64,000 bases of DNA. It comes from Promerops cafer (Eukaryota; Chordata; Aves; Passeriformes; Nectariniidae). Both the position numbers and the translations under genes were made by a program. The stretch spans positions 138,385 to 202,384 of the forward strand of contig VZSE01008496.1 of NCBI GenBank assembly GCA_013398275.1, written 5' to 3'. Below, one piece after another: positions 50,390 to 62,360 of this stretch (position 1 is the stretch's first letter; every line of letters begins with the position of its first letter). The notes under the pieces are model-generated. The model did not search any database. It saw nothing but the letters and a program-made list of their open reading frames with translations, and was not told where the DNA came from.

Positions 50390-51480
50390 GGTCAGCTCCA
50401 TGCCGGCCCAGTCTCTCTGCTGCGGTGGAGCTGCTTTGGCATAGGCGGGACAAACTCCTTCCCTTCCTCCCGCGCAGCAACTGGCACGCGTTACGGGGCT
50501 GCTCCTACAGGCCACAGCTTGGATCGTCCATCACCAACCCCCACTGCCCCGCACACAGCAATCCTCGAGCGAGGAAAACACATCTTACGCTGAAGCTCTC
50601 TTTGTCGAGCTCCCACACGGGACCGTAGCGGCCAGAGCGGCCTCCGCCGCTGTGGGGGGACAAGAGAGTGGTTCAGCCCCTGCTCACCCCGCCGCTCCGC
50701 TCTGCTCCCGCCACACAGCTGGGCAAGGGAGGGCAGAACGGGACCGCCCGGCGCTATTCAGCTCTCCTCGGGCCCTGCTGCTGCGGGCGGGGCCCAGCAG
50801 GGCGGGCGGAGCGGAGGCCGGGCGGGGACCGCCCCGCAGCGTTGGGGCGGAGCCGCCACCCGCTTTATAAAGGGCGAGCCGAGGAGCAGCTCGGTGTCGT
50901 GAGCAGAGCGGGTGGAAGTGGTAGGGCAGGGGAAGGAGGACGGAGGAGGGCAGGCAGGACGGAGCCGGCGGGGCGCGGTGATGGAGCTCCTACGGACTAT
51001 CGCCCACCCACCGGGCGGCGGCGGTGCCAAGGGCTGCGAGGCGGCGGCGGGCAGAGCGGCCGGCGGCGAGTCGCGCAGGAAGAAGGCGGAGGAGCCGCCG
51101 CACCAGCAGCCGCACCAGCACGGCCACCCCGCAGCCGAGGTCTCCCGGATTATAACCGACCCCACGACGGGGAAGCGCTACTGCCGCGGCAAGGTGCTCG
51201 GAAAGGTAATGGCCGCGGCGAGCCCCGTGCCCTCCCGAGGCGACGGCCGGTGCGCGCATCTCGCCGCCCTTCTCGGCGGAGCGGCCGGCGGGCGCTGCCT
51301 TTGCGCGGCTGCGTTCCCCCGGAGAGCGGAGTGTGCCGCGCTGCCGCCCACGACCTGCCCAGCGCTGGCCGGGCCAGGCGCGATGGGTACGAGCGCCCTT
51401 ACTGCCCCGGAATCGTGCCTTCAGCTCGAGTGAGCCCGCGGCAAAGACTTGGATGTTGCATGCGGGGAGTGGGGAGCGCG
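50390..51480. promoter_or_regulatory. CpG island over the PLK2 promoter, exon 1 and start of intron 1
   Basis: Base composition changes sharply from AT-rich to very GC- and CpG-rich at about 50.39 kb. It falls back in the first intron by about 51.48 kb. The island covers the GC boxes, TATA box, 5' UTR and exon 1. It explains the long overlapping open frames on both strands here, since stop codons are rare in such sequence; these are not extra genes. Confidence 0.85.
50785..50871 (+). promoter_or_regulatory. PLK2: PLK2 core promoter: TATA box and GC boxes
   Basis: A TATAAA lies at 50866-50871, preceded by a cluster of Sp1-type GC boxes (GGGCGG or GGGGCGG cores near 50785, 50800, 50820 and 50844). 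The usual TATA spacing puts the transcription start at about 50895-50900. That gives a 5' UTR of about 80-85 nt without an upstream ATG. A TATA box inside a CpG island fits a rapidly inducible gene, as PLK2 is known to be. By eye I found no CArG box or consensus CRE in the 500 bp upstream. Confidence 0.8.
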
Positions 51481-54400
51481 AGCTTTCCTACAGACGATGA
51501 ACCCAGGACCAGTCCTTAGAAAATTGCCCTTTGCTAAGGAAGTTGCGCTTCTTGACTAATACATGAGCTGGTGAATGACTAAGTGCGGGACTGCATTTAT
51601 ACCTGCTCTAATTGCCTTTTTCTCCTATGTCTCTCCAGGGTGGATTTGCCAAGTGTTACGAGATGACAGATTTGACAACAAATAAAGTTTATGCTGCGAA
51701 AATCATTCCTCACAGCAGAGTAGCAAAACCTCATCAAAGGGAGAAGGTATGTATGCATGAATGGTTTTGGTTTTTTTTTTTTTTCTTCTCGAACTCTTTG
51801 TGTGCTGGATTACATACCCTTTTCCTGAAATGGTTCTGATAGAGCTGTCTGCTCAACCTTGTGGAAGTAAGGCTAACAACACCTTTCTTCTTTCCCACTA
51901 TCTTGTATTTTCAGATTGATAAAGAGATTGAGCTGCACAGAATGCTTAATCATAGACATGTTGTGCAGTTTTACCACTATTTTGAAGACAGAGAGAATAT
52001 TTATATTCTTCTGGAATACTGCAGTAGAAGGGTGAGCATCAGCTGGGAGAAATCCAGTATTTACTTACCTAGAATCTGCAACTAATTTATATGTGTGATG
52101 TATAAGAGTTATTTTTTAGTTATGGCTTTAGTTGTTGTTCCTCTATGTACTCATTTACTTTTGCTTAAGGTGAATCTTGTGCATGAATTGTCAGTGATAC
52201 TTCTGCCTTTGTTTTTCCTCTGCAGTCAATGGCTCACATCTTAAAAGCAAGGAAGGTATTGACAGAACCAGAAGTACGATACTACCTCAGGCAAATTGTG
52301 TCAGGGCTAAAGTATCTTCATGAACAGGAAATCTTACACAGGGATCTTAAACTAGGTAAGTTCTCCAGATTGTCAACTTCGAAACACACTCCTCCAGCCC
52401 TGTCAGTATTGTACCACTTTATCCTCGTATGGCGATAGTTTGTTTGGTGGAATCAGCTTAGTCTGTCTTTACAGTGGAAAATCGTAGTGCTTAAGGGATG
52501 ACATTAAGCATTCCTAATTTAAAAAAAAATCTGGCCTAGCTTCTGGCCCTGAACAAAGTATGACTCAGCACCTGTGGCAAATGCATCCCTACCTTGCCAG
52601 AGATGGACTAACTGGAATTTCTTTGTCTGCCAGGTAACTTCTTCATCAATGAGAACATGGAACTGAAGCTGGGTGACTTTGGCTTGGCAGCTAGGCTGGA
52701 ACCACTGGAGCACAGGAGGAGGTAGGAACATCAAAAATGTATACCCTAGTAGTAAGTGAAACTAAATTCATAGGAAAATGAGAAGTTATGTTCCAGTGTA
52801 AAAGCTAGTTACTGCCCCTCCAGCATCATGAAGACAAAATGAAAAAACATCTATGCTATCAATGTTCCTACAGCTCCTCTTTAGATGTCTCAAATTCTTG
52901 TCTGAACTTGAGAGGAAAACCTGCCCTATGAAAAATAGCTCCTTCTTCTTTCTATTTGAAATACCAACCAGCTCTGTGGTGTCTTTGATTTTTCAGAACA
53001 ATATGTGGCACACCAAATTACCTCTCTCCAGAAGTCCTCAACAAACAAGGGCACGGCTGTGAATCTGATATATGGGCCTTAGGCTGTGTAATGTAAGTAC
53101 TTCCCTGCCTTTGAAATGTAATATATCTATCACTGGCTTAGGCTTTTGAGAGTTCAAAGGGGATGCAGTACTGCATCCATTTACAGCCTTTTGTACATGT
53201 AGCTCAAATGCAGAGATTCTTCATGTTGTGAGATAGACAAAGCCTTTTCTTGTAGCTGTATACACAAGTATGGTGGGTGTGTAAAATACAATAGTTTTCC
53301 TTTGCCTTTAAACAGGTATACAATGCTGTTGGGAAGACCCCCATTTGAAACTACAAATCTTAAAGAAACATACAGATGTATAAGAGAAGCAAGATACAGC
53401 CTGCCTTCATCTCTCTTGGCACCTGCAAAACACTTAATAGCTAGCATGTTGTCAAAAAACCCTGAAGATCGGCCCAGTTTAGATGAAATAATTCGACATG
53501 AATTCTTCGTACAGGTTTGTTCTGTCTGCTCTCAATGTTGTAAAAAACAAAATCCACACAAAAATGCACTTCGTAGTCTAAAAATTTCTTACATTTTATT
53601 TCCACAGGGCTTTACACCTGATAGACTTTCTGCAAGCTGTTGTCACACTGTCCCTGATTTCCATTTGTCAAGTCCTGCTAAAAATTTCTTCAAAAAAGCA
53701 GCTGCTGCTCTCTTTGGGGGTAAAAAGGATAAAGCCAGATACTTCGACACACATAGTAAGTTTCAAGCCTAGATACAGTCCACTTATCTCTATTGCATCA
53801 GTCTCACATTAGTGCACATCTGTGAGATAGCAACCGAACACTTATATCTGTGTCTCAGAGCTTTCCTGGGTTGGTTTTGACTTTTTTCTTGATAAGTATA
53901 GATGGTAGCCTGCCCACCAATGCCAGCTTACATATATGAATGCTTCTTACAGCATCCATATTTATATTAGTCATCTGCTAGTTTGTAATGTCTATTGAAA
54001 TTTAGTCATTTAAGTCATTTGTGTATAATGGCATTATTTCTCTGGGAGACTGTGGCAAGCTTAGAAGAAGCTGCTGAAGAGAGACAATGTGTTTTCTGCA
54101 GCTAACTTGTTAGGCTTTGTACAATTCAATAGCACTTCCAGACTGAGTTAAATATTTTTTTCCTGTCTTGCAGACAGGCTAGCTAAAGAAGATGAAGAAA
54201 TCTACAAGCTCAGACATGACTTGAAGAAGACATCGATAACCCAGCAGGCCCCCAAACACAAGACAGATGAGGTATATGCAAGTGCAGTTCAAATCTAGTA
54301 ACAGTTGGGTGGAGTAGCTATAATTAAATTACATTTGACTTGGATATCAGAACTGGGGCTGTACACAGCATAATCAAGCTTAAATGATTAGCAGAGTTGC

Positions 54401-56255
54401 TTTAAGAGGGCTTAAACAAGCATCACAAAGGTAGGGTAGCCTTTGTAGGGAGACTATAAATTTTGGCTTTTGAGTAATTACAGTATCTGCCTAGACTCCA
54501 TTGTTGCCTGTGTGTTAACTTGTCTGCCAGGTGCTATTTCTCAATATTCCAAATACAGGGCTTCAGTTCATGATTAACTAGGGCTTCTTAAAAGAATAAA
54601 TTGCTGAAATCTATATTTTACTATTTGGTGTTCAGACCTGCACACAGCTGCTCCCTTCCTAGGGCAGGAGAGCAGAGAACTGATTAATAGCCTTTGAGAT
54701 GCAAATTGAAGATCTAAAGAATGGAAAGACCTGATGTGCTGCTCTAAGCTAAGTCTAGCAGCAGCTTTTTGTACTTTGTAATCTTTGTACATGAATACCA
54801 GTTTCCCTAGAATTTATCATTTGTTGAGAAACAGGAGAGCCATGCAAAACTTGTGTATAAGCCTTGACTTGTGTTACGTTTGATGTTTACACGTCTGACT
54901 TCTCTTCTAGGAGATTCAGCCTCTTATCACAACAGTAGTGAAGCCAGGAGCATTGCCAGAAACTAAGCAGATAGGAGATTCCATTCGGATGATAGTCAGA
55001 GGAACTTTGGGAAGCTGCAGCAGTAGCAGTGAATGTAAGTGCAGCAAAATGTGATCTCTAAGTCTGAATCCCACCTTTATTTTCCTCATATCTAAAAAGC
55101 TTGAAACAAACATCTGCTTTTATTCTCTTTCTTTTTTGATGTTGTAAAAGCCAATATTTTTTAAAAATTTAAACTAGAAAGTCATTAAGGCACTATTTCT
55201 TAAAATCTAGGTAACTGAAAGCTTTAGAATGAAAGTCTTCTTTGTGCTCTTCTCAGTCTAATAATCCTTCCTTTTCAGGTTTGGAAGACAGTACCATGGG
55301 AAGTGTTGCTGACACAGTTGCAAGAGTATTGAGAGGATGTCTGGAGAACATGCCAGACGCAGACAGCAATCCCAAAGAACAGCTGACAGCATCCTTCCAG
55401 TGGGTTACAAAATGGGTGGACTACTCCAACAAGTATGGCTTTGGGTACCAGCTGTCAGATCACACTGTTGGTGTCCTCTTCAACAATGGGGCACATATGA
55501 GCCTTCTGCCAGACAAAAAGTAAGAATCATTACAAAGCCAATGATTCACTAAGGCAGTTTAAACATGAAATATTTGTTTCTCATCACTACCTTTTTTTCC
55601 CTTTTTTCTCTTTCAGGACAGTGCATTACTATGCTGAGCTAGGCCAATGCTCTGTCTTCTCAGCCACAGAGGCTCCTGAACAGTTCATTAGCCAAGTAAC
55701 CGTACTGAAGTATTTCTCTCACTATATGGAAGAGAACCTCATGGATGTAAGTTCAGCACCTTCAGGGTCCTGAGCTATAAAAATACACTAAGTGTCAACT
55801 GAGTGCTTAACATTGTCTTTTCCCTTTCCTAGGGAGGAGACTTGCCTAGCATAACAGATGTACGCAGGCCCAGGCTTTACCTCTTACAGTGGCTGAAATC
55901 AGATAAAGCATTAATGATGCTCTTCAATGATGGCACGTTTCAAGTAAGTGTGGTAGCATCACCACAGAAAGTGTCTTAAGATACTTTATTGCAATAAAAC
56001 TAGCTAAGTCTCGGATACTGAGAGTAGAAAGTAAACAAAGAGCAACTCACTTCTCTTTTACAGGTGAACTTCTACCATGATCACACAAAAGTCATAATTT
56101 GCAATCAGAATGAGGAATATCTCCTTACCTACATAAATGAAGACAGGATATCCACGACGTTTCGTCTGACAACTCTTCTGGTTTCTGGATGTTCATTGGA
56201 ACTTAAACACAGAATGGAATATGCTCTGAACATGCTGCTGCAGCGATGTAACTGA
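50981..56255 (+). CDS. PLK2: Polo-like kinase 2, complete, 14 coding exons, 668 aa
   Basis: Serine/threonine kinase of the polo family. In the family it acts at centrosomes in centriole duplication and at synapses in activity-dependent remodelling, and it is induced by serum, p53 and stress. Spliced exons: 50981-51205, 51639-51746, 51915-52031, 52226-52355, 52634-52721, 52997-53092, 53316-53514, 53608-53755, 54174-54271, 54911-55034, 55279-55519, 55617-55746, 55833-55943, 56064-56255. All introns are GT-AG, phases agree, and the lengths sum to 2007 nt including the UGA stop. The product has an N-terminal tail, a kinase domain (about 67-319), a linker, and two polo boxes (about 486-564 and 584-668). 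It is nearly colinear with human PLK2 (685 aa); it is 15 residues shorter in exon 1 and 2 shorter in the linker. The ATG has G at -3 and +4, and the protein begins MELLRTI as in mammals. No frameshift or missing catalytic residue was seen. Confidence 0.98.
51179..53508 (+). other. PLK2: PLK2 kinase domain (residues ~67-319, exons 1-7)
   Basis: This span encodes the ATP-binding and catalytic domain, interrupted by six introns. The glycine-rich loop GKGGFAKCY crosses the exon 1/2 junction. The ATP-anchoring lysine is K96 in YAAKII, equivalent to human K111. The catalytic loop HRDLKLGN has D190 as the base, with exon 4 ending inside its glycine codon. The DFG magnesium motif is residues 208-210. 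The activation-loop threonine is T224 in [15 protein letters not shown], equivalent to human T239. All key residues are present, so the kinase should be active. Identity of the paralogue is set by sequence: the activation loop and exon 2 match PLK2 more closely than PLK1 or PLK3 as I remember them. Confidence 0.95.
55401..56255 (+). other. PLK2: PLK2 polo-box domain (residues ~486-668, exons 11-14)
   Basis: The C-terminal phosphopeptide-binding domain targets the kinase to primed substrates. Polo box 1 starts near W486 and contains [15 protein letters not shown], whose W490 matches the PLK1 pocket tryptophan W414. Polo box 2 carries the pincer pair H612 and K614 in YHDHTKVII, equivalent to PLK1 H538/K540. 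The reading frame runs to the C-terminus LLQRCN, identical to the mammalian end. Introns here are short (97, 86 and 120 bp). Both boxes look intact, so target binding is expected to be normal. Confidence 0.95.
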
Positions 56256-56830
56256 AGGAACTGACTCTGTTAAACCAAATGGACTCTTGTTCACTGTGAA
56301 TCTACAGTGGAGATGGTGGAGCAACTAGTATGTTGATGATGGATGTGTGGTGGTACGAAAACTGGACTGTCCAAGTGTGCTGGGCACACATCTATTAGAA
56401 GCCTAAACCTACTTGTTGGAGTAAAATGTTGTGACGAGGAGTTCTTCGGATCATAGTTTTCCTTGCTTCATGTGTGTTAAAGATATAATTTGACTTGAAC
56501 TCGGAGCAGAGTGTGTCTGTTTGCTCTGTAAGAGAGCATCTCTGATGGAGTTAAACTGTGAATACACGTCTGGAAAGGGAGGGAAGGGAGAGCTCCGTTG
56601 TTGGGGATAATTGTAACAAGCAGCTTCTGCTTGCTTAACTGTGAACTATGGCCATACTGTTTTTTTTCCTTATTTTTCAAAAATACCCACACTTGTGGCT
56701 GGCAAAGTGCATTCCTTGTTAATTTTTTTTTAATTTATTACAGCCTAAAGTGAAGTATTTATTACTTTTTTTTTGGACCTTGGCATTTTAAATATAAATC
56801 TGTTGGCAATAAAGAATGGAAATCTGAAGC
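56256..56830 (+). other. PLK2: PLK2 3' UTR with poly(A) signal
   Basis: About 575 bp follow the stop codon up to the expected cleavage site. A canonical AATAAA lies at 56808-56813, so cleavage is expected roughly 10-25 nt later. The last part is AT-rich and has two AUUUA pentamers (56733-56737 and 56757-56761), which in many immediate-early mRNAs mark fast decay. The exact cleavage position is inferred. Confidence 0.8.
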
Positions 56831-59800
56831 ATCATTCTCTGCTCTTTCTCCAGTATAACTGAGCATGCTTTAATTTGCATTACAAAAAATCTTGCAGGTT
56901 TGCTTTCTATATACTATTTTTAAAAGGTCTGCTACAGGTAGGGTAGGCAGGTTTGTCTGGTTCTATACCCACTTGCAGTCACAAACACCAACACAGCTAT
57001 TGTTAATTATAGCTGCAATCCTAAAACAACTGCTGAGGGAGCCTACAGACTAATGATGTAGGCCTTGACATGATATAGGCCTTGACACTTAGTTATTGTC
57101 CTAAGGGCTTAAAATGAAACTATGAATCTCTTAAAGATACTACCTCCCAAAACTGATGTTCTACACTGACTGAAAAGAACTCTTCTGGATAGTATGTAGG
57201 GGACTGAAGGATAAGCAGCTGAGTAAGTTCTCTGCTTGCTGTGAAAGCACTGCTCTTATCAAGGGGCTGAGTATCCTGATACCTCAACAGCAGAACAAAT
57301 TGACCATACCTATCACTTCACCTCTATTGAGCCTTATGTTGTGTCTTTCTACCCTTGGTTAAATGGTTACCCCAGTAAAGTAAAATCAAAATCAAAAGTG
57401 TGAAAAATTAAAGGGTGACTTAGTGTATACCATAAATCATAATTTGTCTTAGTAACACTGGTGGTTGTTTAAAGTTGTCAGTTGGCTAGAGGAAGCCCAA
57501 AGCTGACACTAAGTTTTCTGAGACCAATATAAGGAGGGTCTGCTGCCTTCTGCAATCCTACTGCTTCTAAATGTCCACTTACATGACTAATGGCTTTCTA
57601 AAAGTGAAGGCAGGGCCATTTGTCAGTTAAAACCATGCAAATAGGTGCAATTATGGAGAAATCATGCACTCCAGGCAGGGGGAAATTGTCTCACTTGTGG
57701 ACTGGCTTATTTGTCTTAGATATTGCAAAGCACCTGGACCTGTATAAAGACATAGCTGTCTTCAAGTAACTGTTCTGATGCAACAGCAAGCAGTTAATTG
57801 CTTACTTGACCTATTGTTTCTATAACTGAATGAGGCCTTTTCTGAAAGACATCAATTGCCATCAGTGTACCAATCACAGCAGGTGAATGTAAGAAACAGG
57901 CAGAGTAATAAAACACAGACTAAACAAAGTACAGATGTCAGTCTGAAATAGTGAGCAGAGTACTTATCGCTGGCTTGCTTCATCTTGCAGCAAGTGTATA
58001 TAAATGTGATTGGGTTTGTTGTATTGAATACTGTGCATTAGGTAATATTTATTTACTTCTCAAGTCTAGACAGGAAGACCCAATTGAGTTCTTCAGACGG
58101 ATTCATTAATGTAACTCTAGGCAGTTCAGTGAAGTTAAATATATACTTGCTATAGTGAGCAGAATTTAGCTTCCCAGCTGTCTACTTTCTTCAAGGGATA
58201 ATGGCTGATTTTATTCCTGAGAGACCATGACTTACCTAATTCTGCTGCACACATACAGCTATTGTGTTCTTTTCCCTGTCAAAGTAAAATCTCCCTTTTT
58301 GTTTATGACACTAGTAAATGTACAGTTTGTATGCATTTCAAACACAAAATTTAATAGAGCTATAGTACTTCACATGGAAAAATCCCCTTTTTGTTCAACT
58401 GTGTGCTAGAGAAAGTGCAAACCTTTATTCAGCTCCTATGATTTCTTTGGGTACCAAAATCATGCTTGTACGGCTGTAATTCAGGCTTGTGTAAGCAAAT
58501 AAACCAGCTTTTTAATGTAGCATATTTAGAAGTGTATGTAAAGACTCCAGGATGCTAGTTGTTTGTGGATGGTTGAAATACACCTTGCTAAAATAAGTGA
58601 ATCAGCTATTTGTGTATAGTGTTTATATTCAGTGGTTGCCAAATCCTCATGTATCTTTCTGCTTAGTGCAGCTTCTGCTCTGTATCCTTACCTCACTTTT
58701 TATTTTCTTATTACAAAACAAGAGAGATGTTTAGATCAGGTTAAGGAAAAATATGCTTTTCAAGGTACCTTTGTCCTAGTCTCTGAGCCCAAGGAGGGAA
58801 AGCCATTTTAAAATTCTTGGTATAAGTACTTGCTTCAGGAACAAAGGTTCTGAAATTCTTTCTCAGGGTGGATCCTGTCTTAAATAAGATACTGTAGTGC
58901 ACTACTTGGCCTTCTTTACTTAAACACGTAACTCCCTCTCGTAATTCTGAATATAGGAAGATAAATATTAGAAAGGCACTTGTCCATAACTTCTGTATAA
59001 CAAATGTCTTACCTTCTTTTGAAAGATGTGGTCTGCATTTTATGCTGATCCAGCAATTGTTCTAATCTCTTATATTGAAACCAAGAGAAAACACAGCATG
59101 AAATCTAGTTTGGGAGCATATGTACTTGAAAGGAAATGTGAGGATTAAAAGATTAGGTGAAAGCACAAAGGTTTGTCAGGTATGAATCCTGGACAAAATG
59201 AAATAACATTGACAAGAAAAAAAAGAATCTCTTGTAGTTTCATCAAGAAGTCTTTATGAAGTTTGAAAATCTATTTTTGCAAGTATACATACATACTTGT
59301 ATAACTGAGTGCATTAATCTGCTGGTAGCAAACAAGTCAAGAAAATGATTCAAACAGGTCAAACTTCAGCATTAACAAAATGCATTACCCACTGATGCCA
59401 CTAGTTACTCAAGTATTCTAGGGCATTCTGTAATCCTTTCCTGAAATTATTTAATTTCATTGAGTTCCTATATATAATACATATGAGAACAAAAGAAAAC
59501 AGTTTGGGTATATGCTACATTGCAGTATTGAGTAAAGTTCCCAATATTCTCCAGGTTACTTAGGAAACTTGAAAAATATTCAGTTACTTTAAAGCTATTT
59601 CATTACTTCTGGAAATAGTCATATCAGAGAATGATCCTTCAACTGCCCATCAATAACAGGTAATTTTGTGCCTGATTAAATGGATTCTAAATGTAAATTT
59701 GATTTTTTTAAAATTATGGGTTTTTTATAGGTAATTATGAACCAAATGCACACCCAAGGAATCAACCAGAATAATGCATGGCATAGGCCAACACTTTTTT

Positions 59801-62149
59801 CTATTTGGTCTGGTTTTATAATCTTTATGCCTTATGAACATCAAAAGTGGCAGAAATATCTTTGATTGAATTGCCAAAATGTTAGACTAGGACATACAAA
59901 TTAAGAGGTTAAGCTCCATTTAAATATACATTTNTCATGGTTTGGAAATTAGGACAGTAGAAAGTAAAGATTTAGCCTCTGGGATTTATCCAAGTAAATT
60001 AGCTTAGGTATGGGAACACAACTGATTTGAAAGATTCTGTTTTACTGGCTACACTTGAGGCCATTGTGGTTTTCTTCTCTACTGTGAAATCATGTGTAAA
60101 AAAAAAAAATCATTTTCTGTTGTCCATAACAAGTAGATGTGATCTGAACAGGAGTAAGGTGTTATCCTGATTGACATTTTTAATGCCCTTTCCTGCTTGC
60201 TATTGGAAAAAAAAGCCTTGTTCCTCATGATGAAAACATAACAGGGTTAATGAAATCGACATGAGACATTATTAGTACCAAACTGGCCCAGGTAAAGAGT
60301 TGCTAAACACTTTGTCTTCAGAGGTAAAAAAGCAATAAGGTATTTTACATTTACCTCCACTAAGGATTCTGAGTGGAAGACCTGAATGAACTTACCTAGC
60401 ACTTCAGCAGTTTGTAGTCTGATGTCTTTTGTGGCAGGCCAGAAATGAAGACTAATCCACACTCTGCCTTCCTTACACATATTGAGTGATCATGAAAATG
60501 ACCACCCATTTTCTGCTGATGGTTTCAAAAGTTACATAAAGGAAAAGGTGAACCAAGCATTTTCCATAAGTGAGTGGATGGGTACATAGGTGTCTCTCCA
60601 TACACTGAGAATCTTAGGCAGAGGTGGACTTTTTTTTTGTCTCATTCCCCACCCTGAGGAATAACTACCAGCTCATTTAAATTGCTTACCCGGATTTGAG
60701 ATCTTTGAGGCTGATAAGCTATCACACAACTAGGTCTTCCTAGATAAAATGCTCCGAAGTGCTAAAGTAACACAATTACCCTTTAGAACCTGGTCATCTA
60801 GGACACCATTCTTGTGGACCTTTCTTCTGAAGGATTCAGTTCCTGGTATTTCACATCAAATGACTACAACAGCAATGGTGTTAACACCATGAATAAAAGA
60901 AGCTTTGAAGTCAGCTTTTCAATCTTACTGCCAGCTCTGGGAGACCTCACCTGCTCCTGGTCATGCTTCATGGGTTTCACAGACACAATCATTAGAATAA
61001 AATTAATAGTAAACTCTGACAACTCATGAAAATTCTACACATATGACATTTTATGCTCATAAAGTAACCTTTGATTCACAGCTTATAATATTTTTTTCCT
61101 TATTTATTTTAAACAATAAATTTTAATGTAGTTTTATTATTTTGGAAAGGTCTTCACTGGAGGAATGAAATTAACAAGGGTTTTGTAGTGGGATTCTGGA
61201 TCCAGTGGATTAAGACTGCTGGTTCTGATGGGAGAAATGGGAAGCATAATGCATTATAAAGTAGACTGTGGCAGAGGAGGAAAGTCAATGAGAGCAGAAG
61301 AAAGGAAGCAAGGTTATGCCATCAAAGCAAGTTTAATCTTCTATAGAAAGAGAAAAAAATTTGCATATTATCCTCAAGGCCTGCTTCTCATGCCTGCCAT
61401 TGCATTAGGTCATGGATAGCTGCAGTAAAAGACGCATGAGAGGTGCTGTAAGTGGAGAGAACAGGAAAGGCTGGACTTTTTAGTACAGGAAAATCCAAGG
61501 CAGCTGAGACAAGCTCATGGTAATATAAATGCCTTGTAGTATATATTAGCACAGGCTGCAACAGTTATATTTGATGTTGCTTTACACAGAAAATTTTAAA
61601 AGCTAGCCTGATTTTCAGATGCCCTTACCTCTGCTAATAATGAGCACCTGTGGAAATGAAAGTGAATGGTCTCTGCTTCCAATCAAGGTTAGATATCTCA
61701 TTAAAGGACACAGAGCATGCTAGTGTCAGGCAGTGGATATGGAAAGAGGAATGTACACAGAACGATTATAGGATTATTCCATAGTATATGATGCTGTTTC
61801 TGTCTCTCTAAGCATTTGCACTGAACTCATCCCCACATCTGATCATCTTCACTAAATGTCAGATCCTTCTTGTTATTGTTAATTACAAATAATTAGAAGG
61901 TTCGCTAGGGAGGGTGAGTCATGGCACAAGGGGTATGTGGGAACATTGGTTTACAGTGGGGTTCTGGAAAAAGTGAGGGAGCTCGTAACACCAGGAGGAA
62001 GAGAAGGTGCTGGAGAGTTGTGACTCAGGGGAGGGAGACCTGGGATGGAAACATGAGGGAGGGCTGGCTGGGGCAGCCAGTGGAGAGGATATTTTGGGAG
62101 GCAGAGGCCCCATTTTGAACTGTCCCCCAGAGCAAACATGTTATGGAGG
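56831..62149. other. Downstream of PLK2, non-coding, no gene seen; one N at 59934
   Basis: AT-rich DNA without supported exons. A single N at 59934 marks an unresolved base or gap. From about 61900 the + strand becomes purine-rich (GGGAGGG and GGAAG blocks) leading into a GC-rich island. Confidence 0.5.
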
Positions 62150-62360
62150 AAGTGGTAGCAGCGAGGCAGGAGGCAGCCGGACAGGCGAGGTGTGGCGGGT
62201 CAGCAGGCAGCAGGGCCGAGACGTGCTGCGGCAGGCCCGGAGGGGGCCGGGAGCTGCCCGAGGATGGCTCCGGCTGCGGGGGCCGGCCCCAGGCAGGGCC
62301 AGGGCAGGCCGCAGGCGCCCTCGCAGCAGGACCTGCAGCGGGGAGCCTCCCTGTCACTCA
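62150..62360. promoter_or_regulatory. Isolated GC/CpG-rich island of unknown role
   Basis: About 210 bp of strongly GC-rich DNA with many CG dinucleotides (for example GGGCCGAGACGTGCTGCGGC) lie in an AT-rich setting, 5.3 kb past the PLK2 poly(A) site. Overlapping short frames on both strands are compositional and show no domain. It could be a promoter of an unannotated non-coding RNA, an enhancer-type island, or part of an LTR I do not recognise. Confidence 0.4.

Noticed and set aside
50912..50980. In-frame upstream extension of PLK2 from a GTG
   Set aside because: The ATG at 50981 has a good context and gives the conserved MELLRTI start; the upstream part is the expected 5' UTR.
51206..51433. 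Read-through of PLK2 exon 1 into intron 1
   Set aside because: A GT donor at 51206 and the AG acceptor at 51638 join GK to GGFAKCYEM, restoring the kinase glycine loop.
50668..51519. 283-residue + strand open frame over PLK2 exon 1
   Set aside because: It is in another frame from the PLK2 coding exon and consists of R/G/A-rich composition; CpG islands rarely contain stop codons.
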